64,000 bases of DNA, from positions 53,941 through 117,940 of the forward strand of contig CANOTH010000001.1 in NCBI GenBank assembly GCA_947570505.1, given 5' to 3'. The translations under genes and the position numbers were made by a program. This stretch comes from an uncultured Candidatus Saccharibacteria bacterium. GTDB lineage: Bacteria > Patescibacteriota > Saccharimonadia > Saccharimonadales > Saccharimonadaceae. This document shows positions 43,801 to 51,623 of this stretch, one piece after another; position 1 is the first letter of the stretch, and each line of letters opens with the position of its first letter. The notes under the pieces are model-generated. The model ran no database searches. It was not told the origin of the DNA and saw only the letters and a list, made by a program, of their open reading frames with translations.

Positions 43801-44820
43801 CCAGATAGTCAGGAAGCTCGCGCTAAGGTTCGTGCCTTGCAAAAGTTCATTGGCGCTACGGCTGATGGACAAGATAAGATTAAAGAAGTTATGTATAAAC
43901 GTCTTTATGCCGAGCAGCAGGCTAGAGGAAATAATGCTAGAGTCTCTAGGGGTATGCAATTTGCCGCTCAAACACTTGTGGCCGAAAATGGTGGTGCATT
44001 TAAGTCTGGCGATCGTGGATTCTCTAAGGCCATGAAAGAGATGGCGAAGGGTGAAAACAGCAATGTATTCAATGGCCAATTCCGTGAAGTAGAACATAGA
44101 AATGAACAAGGTGAGGTAACTAATAGAACTTACCATAATGATGCTTATGGTGCTGAATCTTGGAAAGCCGATGCTTCTAACCTGGCTAATGCTAATGATA
44201 CCGCGCTAGCAGATGCCTTGGCAGCAATCAATAGTGGCACTATGAGTGCTAACGAAATTGAAGATATTTATCGCAATGCCTCAGATGCTTTAGCGAATGA
44301 GAATATTCACGTTAAATCCGAAAACGAGAGCATACTCAATAATATTCGTCGTGCGGCACATAATGCTATGGCTTCAAGTACTAGTTTATATGATACTAAC
44401 GGTAGACTATTCAATCGTGAAGCTAATGGCCAATACAAATATGTCGATGATTCTAATGTAGAGCATCTCTTCACCCGCGCTGCTGATGGTAGCTTAGTCG
44501 AGCAAGGTGGCAGCGGTATGACTGTTGCTGCAGATCATATTATGACTGCTAGCGACAGGTTTAGTGGGCGATATGGTAGCACATATAGCGATGTTCATAC
44601 TGGTGACAGTTTCAAAGTACAACATAATACACCACAGGCCCGGGCTCATGTGGCACTTCCTCCTGGTGTTAGGCAACGTCCTGATGGTACTTTTGTAAAT
44701 ATAAGCACTGGTAACCCACTAACAGGTGCTGAGCTACAACGTGCTCAAGCAATTACGCGCGCGAATATTGAGGCCGATATTTATAATGCACAAAATGGGC
44801 TCACACCGCCTAACCCATAG
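40843..44820 (+). CDS. Giant VirB6/TrbL-like membrane protein (type IV secretion-like)
   Basis: The 1325-aa protein starts at GTG inside the preceding stop overlap. It has a signal peptide (ends RPALA). A cysteine-rich outer region (residues 35-520) follows. Next is a block of about eight membrane helices (residues 575-850; NIIFVILLLLVIFSQVTGIG, REAAVIILAVLSPVAIVCYA). A long charged, helical C-terminus (855-1325) completes it. The helical block resembles VirB6/TrbL channel proteins of type IV secretion systems, which CPR genomes encode in large forms with exported domains. No VirB4 or VirD4 ATPase is in the window, so the apparatus would be encoded elsewhere. A terminator-like hairpin follows. 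Confidence 0.7.
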   Translation: MNRKHFKTSLVVSVFLAIFSSLFLISRPALAEGGDGLVIKAALSGLYECYQSGAYKSPLELSKYNDANSLVQKKGARKIYLPTGISETTSINCKEVLSGSGKKFAGMYSIGGITPPKSTGDVSGFLTNMGYEKSGSSNDTCLTTTYTGVSKSENIKYTYTNVISVCAAVDSNGKIQSEKMEVKYQTSDSTELGTVGTANNKVGESIKIKSSKNKITCQKHAFTGSGWQTIGSVKFSAGSSWSDFVSEFKSQGCAPEEVKLNSLSWTYTREGNSVETKGSEHDATFEIKDTVAAANKAISYVSKYKNYDDLKLDAIEQRTLLDWYLKNYYAITSKCGSGLDSSQLKGDGYIGPYDIVSDDGTIQSCYVKATKNAQKKVVVWDQNNHLGSKIEKTFAEILEMNGAQLKAFKDEQKQACNSAALSSRHAANALLGQSTTSEEWRQKAQKTLNELDDILKKTNTFGKDESEQIYWYEQNDIVMCYEYTDVNSQVSDPEPSTPPPVKPEGPGGSGEVEVAETPNCYNSASSLGWILCPTMDIVSKATQGAYGYVRDNFLEVKASMYSSDSPAHEIWKTIRNWGNIIFVILLLLVIFSQVTGIGLDNYSIKKVLPRLIMVVVLINLSFIICQLAIDVSNILGVELENLFGVTFANQIYTDQSFDLGVFLDSIIPTLFTLGGGAAFGAIVLATWDKWLIPLALFFLVTLIGVLFFAIMLAAREAAVIILAVLSPVAIVCYALPNTKKIYDRWFKMFSSMLLMFPICGALMGGGIMASRLLLATASDSSGAVASIAAIPLKLFADLSGSGDKGFFFQLVAVLIQVIPFFFVPTLTRSAFTAMGNLGNRIMGLRDRLSRSATGAIRGAEATKDWQQRMTGFNANRRANRFQENRDFRGRLGTWMNNRGLNGDRVLNSNGRNRAQTRAINAAGAYMLANQIADQTAEDGMEGIKSRQSAQLLKHFMDTYDNDADFKADLDEQGKAYNQALDELEADPDSQEARAKVRALQKFIGATADGQDKIKEVMYKRLYAEQQARGNNARVSRGMQFAAQTLVAENGGAFKSGDRGFSKAMKEMAKGENSNVFNGQFREVEHRNEQGEVTNRTYHNDAYGAESWKADASNLANANDTALADALAAINSGTMSANEIEDIYRNASDALANENIHVKSENESILNNIRRAAHNAMASSTSLYDTNGRLFNREANGQYKYVDDSNVEHLFTRAADGSLVEQGGSGMTVAADHIMTASDRFSGRYGSTYSDVHTGDSFKVQHNTPQARAHVALPPGVRQRPDGTFVNISTGNPLTGAELQRAQAITRANIEADIYNAQNGLTPPNP

Positions 44821-44846
44821 TGTGCCCGAAATTTTAGGAATTTAAT

Positions 44847-44875
44847 AAACCCCGTTGTAATAAGCGGGGTATATT
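44847..44875 (+). terminator. Terminator after the T4SS-like gene
   Basis: AACCCCG, a 10-nt loop and CGGGGT are followed by an AT-rich stretch with five T at 44878. The T run is set back, so strength is uncertain. Confidence 0.55.
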
Positions 44876-44953
44876 AAATTTTTGTGAATAGGCGAAGCAG
44901 CTGCGCTTCGACTCTATTCGGATTTGAAGATAAAGGCAGCGGGAGGACTTTGT

Positions 44954-45625
44954 CTAGAAAAGACGATTGGCAATATCAGCGAGTTCTTGATCCTTGTTCT
45001 TGAGTTCTTCTTGGCGCCTTGCATATTCTTCCTCATTTTGTTTTTGCCTAGCGGCGCTCTTTACGGCATGGTCAAATATATTTTTTGCCTCAATCTCAGC
45101 TTCTTCTTCTGTCAACAACCCATCCTGTACATCCATTGCTAGCCGTCGCTGTTCTATCCATAGATAAAGTTTAGCCTTGCCCACAATTCCATATGACTCG
45201 AGATTTTGTCCGCATAAGTCTGATGCCATGTATTTGTCGGCACATCTCGAACATAATACACCACGGCAAAAGCCATAAGTTGAAACTACACTTCCACCAC
45301 CGCAACATCGACATTCATTCGCAGAAAGATTACGAATGGCTCTGTTTGGACGTTTAATGGCTATGCGTTCCGTAACTGGCATGGCTGCCAACTCTGCATC
45401 CGTATATGGCTTGTGCGGATCACGTTCGCCTTCCTTATACTCATACCAATCGCCATTTGGCAACCTCTTCTTAATATATGGTACTCCGCCATGACGTATG
45501 CGCTCAGTATCACTTTTGGAGTGACAATTAATGGGCAGTATACTAATGACAATATAGGGAAACACAATAATCCAAAACCCATATCCTATAATTCGTGGTA
45601 ACACTTCCATCATAAAATATCCCAT
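44954..45625 (-). CDS. Membrane-anchored zinc-ribbon protein, hypothetical
   Basis: I place the start at ATG 45625 (MGYFMMEVLPRIIG), 8 bp after AAGGAAGG. A longer frame to 45769 runs through a large hairpin and has no ribosome site. The 223-aa product has one N-terminal membrane helix, a cysteine cluster (ECRCCGGGSVVS, CRGVLCSRCADKYM) able to bind zinc, and a C-terminal coiled coil rich in Glu, Gln and Arg. Function unknown. It is convergent with the T4SS-like gene. Confidence 0.65.
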   Translation of the reverse strand: MGYFMMEVLPRIIGYGFWIIVFPYIVISILPINCHSKSDTERIRHGGVPYIKKRLPNGDWYEYKEGERDPHKPYTDAELAAMPVTERIAIKRPNRAIRNLSANECRCCGGGSVVSTYGFCRGVLCSRCADKYMASDLCGQNLESYGIVGKAKLYLWIEQRRLAMDVQDGLLTEEEAEIEAKNIFDHAVKSAARQKQNEEEYARRQEELKNKDQELADIANRLF

Positions 45626-45663
45626 ATTTTCACCTTCCTTTTCTATGTTTGTGTGAGTTAGGG

Positions 45664-45725
45664 TGGGGGAGTCTAGTACATTCTGCCTTTTATCTTCAAT
45701 TATTAATGTACTAGACTTCCCCACA
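45664..45725. repeat. 20-bp inverted repeat in the leader of the zinc-ribbon gene
   Basis: Arms 45664-45683 and 45706-45725 pair over 20 bp with one G-T, including AGTCTAGTACATT / AATGTACTAGACT, around a 22-nt loop. It lies between the likely minus-strand promoter (TATAGT near 45748) and the gene start, so it would be a strong hairpin in the mRNA leader, or a protein-binding palindrome. Confidence 0.65.
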
Positions 45726-45785
45726 CAGTTACTAGTAATCATTGTACTATAACACCTTATTAGATGCAATCATAAGCGGAGTACC

Positions 45786-45817
45786 AAAAATCCCCTCCGG
45801 TAAAAGAGGGGATTTTT
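45786..45817. terminator. Bidirectional terminator
   Basis: AAAAATCCCCTC and GAGGGGATTTTT pair over 12 bp around CGGTAAAA, giving T runs in both directions. A second GC-rich hairpin (GGTCTGCTGAG / CTCAGCAGACC, 45856-45881) follows directly after the stop of the adhesin gene. Confidence 0.8.
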
Positions 45818-45896
45818 CACTTTCTGCGAAAGCAGTCAAACCTTCCGAACTAGGAGGTCTGCTGAGTAAACTCAGCAGACCAGAGTCGCAAGAAGC

Positions 45897-47231
45897 TTAG
45901 CGCTTGAGCTGACGGCGGCTAACAATGTAGTAACCAGCAGCAGTTGCGATGGAACCAGTGGCAACAATACCACCAACCATCATGCTTGGACCAGTAGTCG
46001 GCAAAGTTGGCTTTGGTTCTTCTGGGGTTGGGGGAGTAGGATCATCTTCACAAACTTTGTTTGTGACGACGCGAGCATCATCCTTTTGAACCTTCTCACC
46101 ATTGACTGAAGCACGGCCCCAGTTGATCAAAGTGTTTTGACCACAAGCCAGGCTATCATCGACCACTTCAGCAGTGAAGATTACGTAGACATTTGAGTCT
46201 GGACCGTAATCACCAACTTGGATACCATCAGTAGTAATGATGTCTTCATTTACGACTGCGCCATTTGGATGGCTAGAGTTCTTAATCTTAGTAGAACCTG
46301 GGACATAACGTAGGTTTGGTGGAAGAATGTCGCGAATTACGACACCGTTCTGCCATTTATCGCTGGTGTTCCAGTATTCAATTTGGAACTCTACTTTGTC
46401 ACCAACATTGGCAGTGACAGTTTCATTCCAGTTTTTCTCACCGGCAAGACGAACTTGCTTGGTAACCTTGAAGTCGTCGAAGACGGCCTTAACTTGAATA
46501 GTTACATAATTTGCATACTGATAGCAGCCTGGGATACGACCATCAAGCTTGTCGTAACCAATCAAAGTACCACCAGCAGTTGCTTTAGTAACGATTTCGT
46601 CGCTAAGAGTTAATCCACCTTTACCGATACTGTTATTTTCTAGAAGGGCAGATCCGTAGACGTATTCCAAGTGGAAAGCCCGGTCGCTCTTGAAAACTAC
46701 AGAATCCCAGTACTCGCTTGGAGTAGCATTAGATGAACTAATATAGCCAGTTACCTTAGTTTCCGTTGCAGACTGAGATGGAACACTAAATGCAACCTTA
46801 GTGTTCTCAGCTACCGCACTAGTACCATTTGGGTTGTTATTATGTACGTAGGCACGGATAATATAAGTTTGATTATCCTTAACCGTAATTTCATCTGCAT
46901 TCCAAATAGTTTCCTTAGTAGCACCATGACAACCTTCGGTGTTACACTCGCGAGTACCAACGAAGTTCTTTTCACTACCAATCACACTATCAGAAATACT
47001 GTTGAAAACGATTGTGCCTGGGAAATTTTTGTCTTTGATACATTTTGCATAATCCTTGCTTTCTGGATTACAATACTTACCAATAGCACCCTTGTTGATT
47101 TGGTCTTTGGTATAGCTAGGACGGCCACCGCCATTATCGCCCCAAGCAGAGACGTAGGCTGGAGCCATCGTACCTGCAATAGCCGCTACACTAGCAGCCA
47201 AAGCAAGTGAGGTTTTAATTACTCGTTTCAT
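45897..47231 (-). CDS. LPXTG-anchored surface protein with DUF11-type domain
   Basis: The 444-aa protein has a signal peptide (residues 1-29, ending YVSAW). After an N-terminal beta-rich region comes a DUF11-like domain at about 255-390 (TANVGDKVEFQIEYWNTS, DILPPNLRYVPGS). A proline-rich spacer (DPTPPTPEEPKP) precedes the sortase signal LPTTG, a hydrophobic helix and the basic tail SRRQLKR. It should be covalently attached to the cell wall by a sortase, which is not in the window. AAAGGAG precedes the ATG. A surface adhesin role is likely for an episymbiont. Confidence 0.85.
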   Translation of the reverse strand: MKRVIKTSLALAASVAAIAGTMAPAYVSAWGDNGGGRPSYTKDQINKGAIGKYCNPESKDYAKCIKDKNFPGTIVFNSISDSVIGSEKNFVGTRECNTEGCHGATKETIWNADEITVKDNQTYIIRAYVHNNNPNGTSAVAENTKVAFSVPSQSATETKVTGYISSSNATPSEYWDSVVFKSDRAFHLEYVYGSALLENNSIGKGGLTLSDEIVTKATAGGTLIGYDKLDGRIPGCYQYANYVTIQVKAVFDDFKVTKQVRLAGEKNWNETVTANVGDKVEFQIEYWNTSDKWQNGVVIRDILPPNLRYVPGSTKIKNSSHPNGAVVNEDIITTDGIQVGDYGPDSNVYVIFTAEVVDDSLACGQNTLINWGRASVNGEKVQKDDARVVTNKVCEDDPTPPTPEEPKPTLPTTGPSMMVGGIVATGSIATAAGYYIVSRRQLKR

Positions 47232-47380
47232 AGTAATCTCCTTTTATAAATTAATATTTGGCTTAATGAAAATTAAAGTTGATATTGATTAATTTATACT
47301 TTCCTGGTCCATCTTGTTAAACTTCTTCAGTCCACAATCGAATCATCTCAAACACAATTATGCGAGTATCTTGGGTATAC

Positions 47381-47404
47381 CCCGGCGGAGTAAATCCCGC
47401 CGGG
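47381..47404. repeat. GC-rich hairpin
   Basis: CCCGGCGG and CCGCCGGG are perfect inverted 8-mers around an 8-nt loop, in the otherwise gene-free stretch between two minus-strand genes (47232-47479). No T run follows, so a terminator role is unsure. Confidence 0.5.
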
Positions 47405-47479
47405 AATATATGGTACCCCAACATCCTCCGAGTGAGGGTGTTCTGGGCTAAAGTGCTCCCAGATATAGAGTCATTTATA

Positions 47480-49453
47480 TTAAAATCCGCCATCGGTGTG
47501 GCCATCACTCTTATCCTTGCTTGGATCAGAAGTCGTCTTGTCACCGCCACCGCTGGGTTCTGTAACTGTTGTTTGGCCGCCCGATTCAGCAGCATCGTCT
47601 TTGCCCTGGCCTTCGTGATTGGTATTATCACTATTGTTAGAGTCTCCGGATGAGCCTCCATTGCCTGACTGACCATCGCCAGATGGTTTAGTATCCTGTG
47701 CGGGCGGTTTCTGCTCTTCTGCATCGCCGTCGCCCTTATTGTCATTGTCGCCCCTTCCACGATCATTGTCATCATCGTTTTCGGGATCCTTCTTATCATC
47801 CTTTGGTTTATCACCACCGGGTTTCGGCCCAGGTCCAGGACCAGGACCCGGCCCCGGACCGGGATCAGGATCTCCACCGCCACCAGGATTATTATCATTA
47901 GACGGCGGTGCGGCATTTTTCTTATACCAAATCACAACTGCATGGTCAGCTGCCGGCATGGTGCCAATAGTCTGCTCAGCGGTCGTGATTGCCGTATAGT
48001 CATCAATTTTGACGATGGCGAACGGTCCGTACGGATGTCCGGCAGCGAATCTGCCGATCGGTACGGGGGTAATGAGATCCTTCGTTGTGTTCTGCTCACG
48101 GTAATATACCGTTAAACTATACGTTGGATCTTTCTTTTTCTTCTGGGTCGTGGTTGTAGTCTTTTTCGGTGCTGCTAAGCTAAACTCTTCAAGTCTGCTG
48201 TCGTAGCAATTCATACCGAAAAGAACCAGGGTCTTTCCGTTCTCTTTAACAGAAAAGATGGCAGCTTTACTATGCAGCTGATCTTCTGCCTTATCCAGCA
48301 TCTCTGGCTGGGTCAGGTCAGAATATTTGTCATCTACATCAAGAGCCCAGTTACGGGCCGAGTCCTTCTTCTGGACCCCATCGTATGATGTCAATTCAAA
48401 CATCCTCGCTGCATATGATGCATATTCCCACATTTGATCGTTTACGATCCGATGGGTGTAGCTACATTTTTCCTCATCCTCTTGATGTTCATCGCTCCAG
48501 GCGAGGAAAGTTGCTGTGCCTATGACGTCGTTTTCCTTAGGGTTAAGTTTGTAAGCCTTCAGCATTTCTGCCAAATTCTCTTTAACCCATGGATTGTTTT
48601 TTGTAAAGACTACGTGGCGCGACATTAAGTCATACCACGCAATACAGAACAGTGGATTATGAAGCACTTCCTCTTTAAACTTATTGCGGAAGAATTCTTC
48701 ATAGTTGTCGTCCGGGTCGAGGTCTTCTAACTCCTCTTCCCATTCTTCGTACTGATCCGCCATTTCTTTACGGGCTTTGGCAAAGACTTTGTCGTCAATG
48801 TCTGCATCAGCCACGTCTATAGCATAGAGATATTCGAGATCATTTTCGTTGTCCTCGAAGTACTGCTGATTAGCCAATACGGAAAGTCCGAAAGCATTCA
48901 GCCTTTCCATGTGTGATATGCGATAAATCTCCATTTCGTTAGAGGATTGACGGTCATAGACCCTGCCGTACTCCTCATCAAAACGATGAATGTCGCGCTC
49001 AGTCATTTCCAGCGCACGGATTGCCCCGTTGTCCATATTGGGTTTGTCCAGCAGGTAGTCTGCCGACATAGATTCCCAATCGGGCTCCTCTGTTTCCGGT
49101 TCCGGTTCTTCCGCTCCCTTTGTGTCTTCGCCAGCATCTTCACCGGCAGGCTCCGTGTCATTCTGTGACACGGTCTGAATCTCTGCAGTTTCGGCTTCCG
49201 CCGCTGCGTCATCCAGCTGTTCCTGCTGCCGCCTTTCTTCGGCTACTTTGCTACTCGCAACTGCAGTTTGCCAAATTGACAGACCAAACACGAGTACGAG
49301 TATTAGTGTCACAGCCGCACAAATCATCCTGCGACCGAAGGTTATGACATTTTTCCGGACCAAGGTTTTGCCAGAAAATGTCGTTGCTCCAAAGAGCATT
49401 CCAATGAAAAACGTTAAGAGGGCAACGATGCCCCAAATAGCTATTTTTCCCAT
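47480..49453 (-). CDS. Acidic membrane-anchored surface protein with MucBP-like domain, hypothetical
   Basis: The 657-aa protein has two N-terminal membrane helices (residues 3-27 and 38-60), then a long acidic helical region (about 65-420). A MucBP-like module follows at about 445-520 (YSLTVYYREQNTTKDLITPV, HAVVIWYKKN). The tail is low-complexity, with Gly-Pro-Asp repeats and Asp/Lys/Ser/Gly-rich sequence. It has no LPXTG. The base composition is visibly more GC-rich than that of its neighbours, suggesting acquisition. AGGAGGTAG gives a strong ribosome site. Its promoter is almost identical to that of the gene at 50017. Confidence 0.6.
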   Translation of the reverse strand: MGKIAIWGIVALLTFFIGMLFGATTFSGKTLVRKNVITFGRRMICAAVTLILVLVFGLSIWQTAVASSKVAEERRQQEQLDDAAAEAETAEIQTVSQNDTEPAGEDAGEDTKGAEEPEPETEEPDWESMSADYLLDKPNMDNGAIRALEMTERDIHRFDEEYGRVYDRQSSNEMEIYRISHMERLNAFGLSVLANQQYFEDNENDLEYLYAIDVADADIDDKVFAKARKEMADQYEEWEEELEDLDPDDNYEEFFRNKFKEEVLHNPLFCIAWYDLMSRHVVFTKNNPWVKENLAEMLKAYKLNPKENDVIGTATFLAWSDEHQEDEEKCSYTHRIVNDQMWEYASYAARMFELTSYDGVQKKDSARNWALDVDDKYSDLTQPEMLDKAEDQLHSKAAIFSVKENGKTLVLFGMNCYDSRLEEFSLAAPKKTTTTTQKKKKDPTYSLTVYYREQNTTKDLITPVPIGRFAAGHPYGPFAIVKIDDYTAITTAEQTIGTMPAADHAVVIWYKKNAAPPSNDNNPGGGGDPDPGPGPGPGPGPGPKPGGDKPKDDKKDPENDDDNDRGRGDNDNKGDGDAEEQKPPAQDTKPSGDGQSGNGGSSGDSNNSDNTNHEGQGKDDAAESGGQTTVTEPSGGGDKTTSDPSKDKSDGHTDGGF

Positions 49454-49711
49454 GAGCTACCTCCTATTTATTTTTGAAAACTGGTTTCTGGGTTACTAAA
49501 CTCAGTCTTGCATAAACGGGAGGTACCAACCCCCGTAAATACTACTGAGGTTGGGGAGTGTCGAAATTGCTCACACTCCATCTATATGAAAAATGACTCT
49601 ATATTTTAACAGATACATATGCTTACAAACATGAGCATTGTATCTGAGATGATTCGATTGTAAATGGACCTCGTGCAAACCGGTTTTATCCGATTCGTAC
49701 CGACTAAGTCC
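49454..49711 (-). promoter_or_regulatory. Long structured leader of the MucBP-like gene
   Basis: About 250 nt separate the promoter (49712-49740) from the ATG. The leader contains pairable segments GGAGTGT/ACACTCC (49555-49580) and CCAACC/GGTTGG (49530-49555). No known riboswitch is recognised. Confidence 0.4.
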
Positions 49712-49740
49712 ATTGTAGCACACATGCTTAAAAAAGTCAA
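49712..49740 (-). promoter_or_regulatory. Sigma-70 promoter of the MucBP-like gene
   Basis: On the minus strand TTGACT, 17 bp, then TACAAT. The surrounding bases (ACTTGACTTTTTTAAGCATG, then TGTGCTACAATGG) are nearly the same as those at 51293-51321. Confidence 0.75.
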
Positions 49741-49900
49741 GTATTTTATCATAAATAACCTTTAGCACAATAAAAAATATTCTTCCCTGTTAAATTTTCT
49801 TATTTTACGATAATATTGACGAATTATTTTGACTTTTAATGCTTATGCTAGAGGTAGCTGCGTAATTGACATTCTAAGCTATTTCAAGCATAAGAGCAAA

Positions 49901-49932
49901 AGATAAGCCCCGTCGCGATTACGACAGGGCTT
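49901..49932 (-). terminator. Terminator of the 50017-51219 gene
   Basis: On the minus strand AAGCCCTGTCG and CGACGGGGCTT pair with a 6-nt loop, followed by ATCTTTT. The rest of 49741-50016 shows no gene. Confidence 0.65.
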
Positions 49933-50016
49933 AAGGAGGGATTTTGAGATATGATAAGAGATGTGGTGAAAGATGTGTCCGATGACATTTGTACGGCGGG
50001 CGCATAGGCACACCAC

Positions 50017-51219
50017 CTACTTTTTTGTCTTCGGCTGTTTTTTCTGTTTCGGCTTCGGCTTCGGAAACTGCACGAGCTGGCCTTTCATGCCGCCTTCGCT
50101 ATAACACACGTTGGCTGCTTTTAAGACCTCATTGACCTTGATGCGGGTCACTGCGATGTCATCTGCCGCCCATTCCCGAATTTTGTCCGGAATATCATCA
50201 TCATTGACGTCGTTACGGTCCGTGAGTACCTTAAGGTATTTCGCGGCCGGCTGCGTCTTCTGATTCTCCGGATCTACGGGCTTTGGCTGAGGCAGAATCG
50301 GTTCATCATCGTCAGCTTCAGTATCTTTGTCCAGATCGTCCTCCTGCTGATATTTTGCAAGGATGTCCTTCGCTTCCTCAGCAGAGCACTTAAACAGATC
50401 CATGACTCCCTGCAGACGTTCCTCATCGGTTGGCTCTTTCTGCTGTGAGAGCTGATTCACCATTTTTGTGACCAACTGTATATAGTCTGTTAATCCGTTG
50501 ACTAACCTGTGCAGCTGACCAGCATACTGATCCCGCTCATCCAAGCTGAGCTGACCAAGCCATTCGGGAAGGCTAATTGCACCGCCTTTCCTGTCTGCCT
50601 GGCTGACCTCGTTCGGCACGATGACTGAATTTAAGACGTCATCGACTATTTCGCCGAAAGTCTTCTCCGTCTTTGCGCCAGTCGGCTCGCTCTCCGTCGT
50701 CGGTGTCTCCTGCTGCTCCGGTGCGCCACTCTGCTGTTCTTCTGACATTTCATTGTCGTCGAAGGCAAAACAGGTAGGCTCGTACCCCAGGTCAAACAGT
50801 AGTTTCTTGAAAAGTGCCAAACATGGCTCTTCGACATCTTCTGTACTAACCGGCCTTCCTTTAGAAGCCATGTTACCACCTTTGCGAACTCCAAGGTCGC
50901 CCTCAATGGCTTCCTCCTTGCAGTCCGTCAGATAGCGGAAGTTTTTGCCTTCACTGACAATGAAGACAATTTGAGCATCTGCCCATCTTTCTGCGTTGAT
51001 GGAAACCGTCACAGTCTTTCCCTTGGTGAGCTTCTCGTAATTTTTCTCGAAGCCCTCAAGGCCGCACCTGTCATTCAGGTACATGTAGGAAACGACTTCC
51101 TCACTGCACTGGATAAATTCCTTCCAGTTTTTGTTCGGGTCGTCGCCCAAGTACAGATCCACATTAGTGGTCTTTGCCTTCTGGGTACCGATAAATGGAA
51201 ACACTGATCTTCTTTTCAT
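50017..51219 (-). CDS. Hypothetical protein, 400 aa, charged C-terminus
   Basis: I recognise no family. The first 150 residues look folded (VDLYLGDDPNKNWKEFIQCS, TVTVSINAERWADAQIVFIV). An acidic Glu/Gln/Thr linker follows, then a helical part (SLPEWLGQLSLDERDQYAGQ, then LHRLVNGLTDYIQLVTK) and a very basic tail (QFPKPKPKQKKQPKTKK). AGGAGGATTTTCC precedes the ATG. The promoter is nearly the same as that of the MucBP-like gene, and the base composition is alike, so the two genes probably came together and act together. Confidence 0.55.
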   Translation of the reverse strand: MKRRSVFPFIGTQKAKTTNVDLYLGDDPNKNWKEFIQCSEEVVSYMYLNDRCGLEGFEKNYEKLTKGKTVTVSINAERWADAQIVFIVSEGKNFRYLTDCKEEAIEGDLGVRKGGNMASKGRPVSTEDVEEPCLALFKKLLFDLGYEPTCFAFDDNEMSEEQQSGAPEQQETPTTESEPTGAKTEKTFGEIVDDVLNSVIVPNEVSQADRKGGAISLPEWLGQLSLDERDQYAGQLHRLVNGLTDYIQLVTKMVNQLSQQKEPTDEERLQGVMDLFKCSAEEAKDILAKYQQEDDLDKDTEADDDEPILPQPKPVDPENQKTQPAAKYLKVLTDRNDVNDDDIPDKIREWAADDIAVTRIKVNEVLKAANVCYSEGGMKGQLVQFPKPKPKQKKQPKTKK

Positions 51220-51292
51220 GGAAAATCCTCCTTTTCAATGTGCTTAATTTTGGGCGATTAGATTATAAATCACCCTAACTACGTATGCTTTC

Positions 51293-51321
51293 ATGATAGC
51301 ACACTTGCGTAAAAAAGTCAA
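51293..51321 (-). promoter_or_regulatory. Sigma-70 promoter of the 400-aa hypothetical gene
   Basis: On the minus strand TTGACT, 17 bp, then TATCAT, nearly identical to the 49712-49740 promoter including the AAGTGTGCTA segment. The remaining 51322-51529 gap has no gene I can see; TATAAT at 51530-51535 serves tRNA-His. Confidence 0.7.
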
Positions 51322-51545
51322 GTGTTTTAGCATGATAATTATACAAATCTGCCTTTATTAGATAAAACTTAAGAGTTTTCAAGTCTGATGACACTTTTTG
51401 AATATAAAATAATGGGTAGTTTGCCAGTGATAAAGCGGTTCGGAGAGGAATTTGTGACGAAACGCCCTCATATGCGCGATTTGCTCGCGGCTTAGCGATG
51501 AAGGTCTTCCCTTTGCACCAGAATATGCTATAATGGTGGCTGGAT

Positions 51546-51623
51546 GGTGGGATTAGCTCAGATGGTTAGAGCGTCTGATTGTGGTCCAGAAGGTCGTCGG
51601 TTCGATCCCGATATCCCACCCCA
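51546..51623 (+). tRNA. tRNA-His(GTG)
   Basis: Acceptor GTGGGAT pairs with ATCCCAC, with the His-specific extra G at -1 opposite C73, then CCA. The anticodon arm is TCTGA-TTGTGGT-CCAGA (GTG). The antisense strand is read by the end of the recombinase frame, indicating that the island entered at this tRNA. Confidence 0.95.

Noticed and set aside
47317..47916. 199-codon open frame rich in Arg, Met and Ile
   Set aside because: It is an out-of-frame shadow of the low-complexity Gly/Pro/Asp tail of the 657-aa protein and extends past its stop without start signals.
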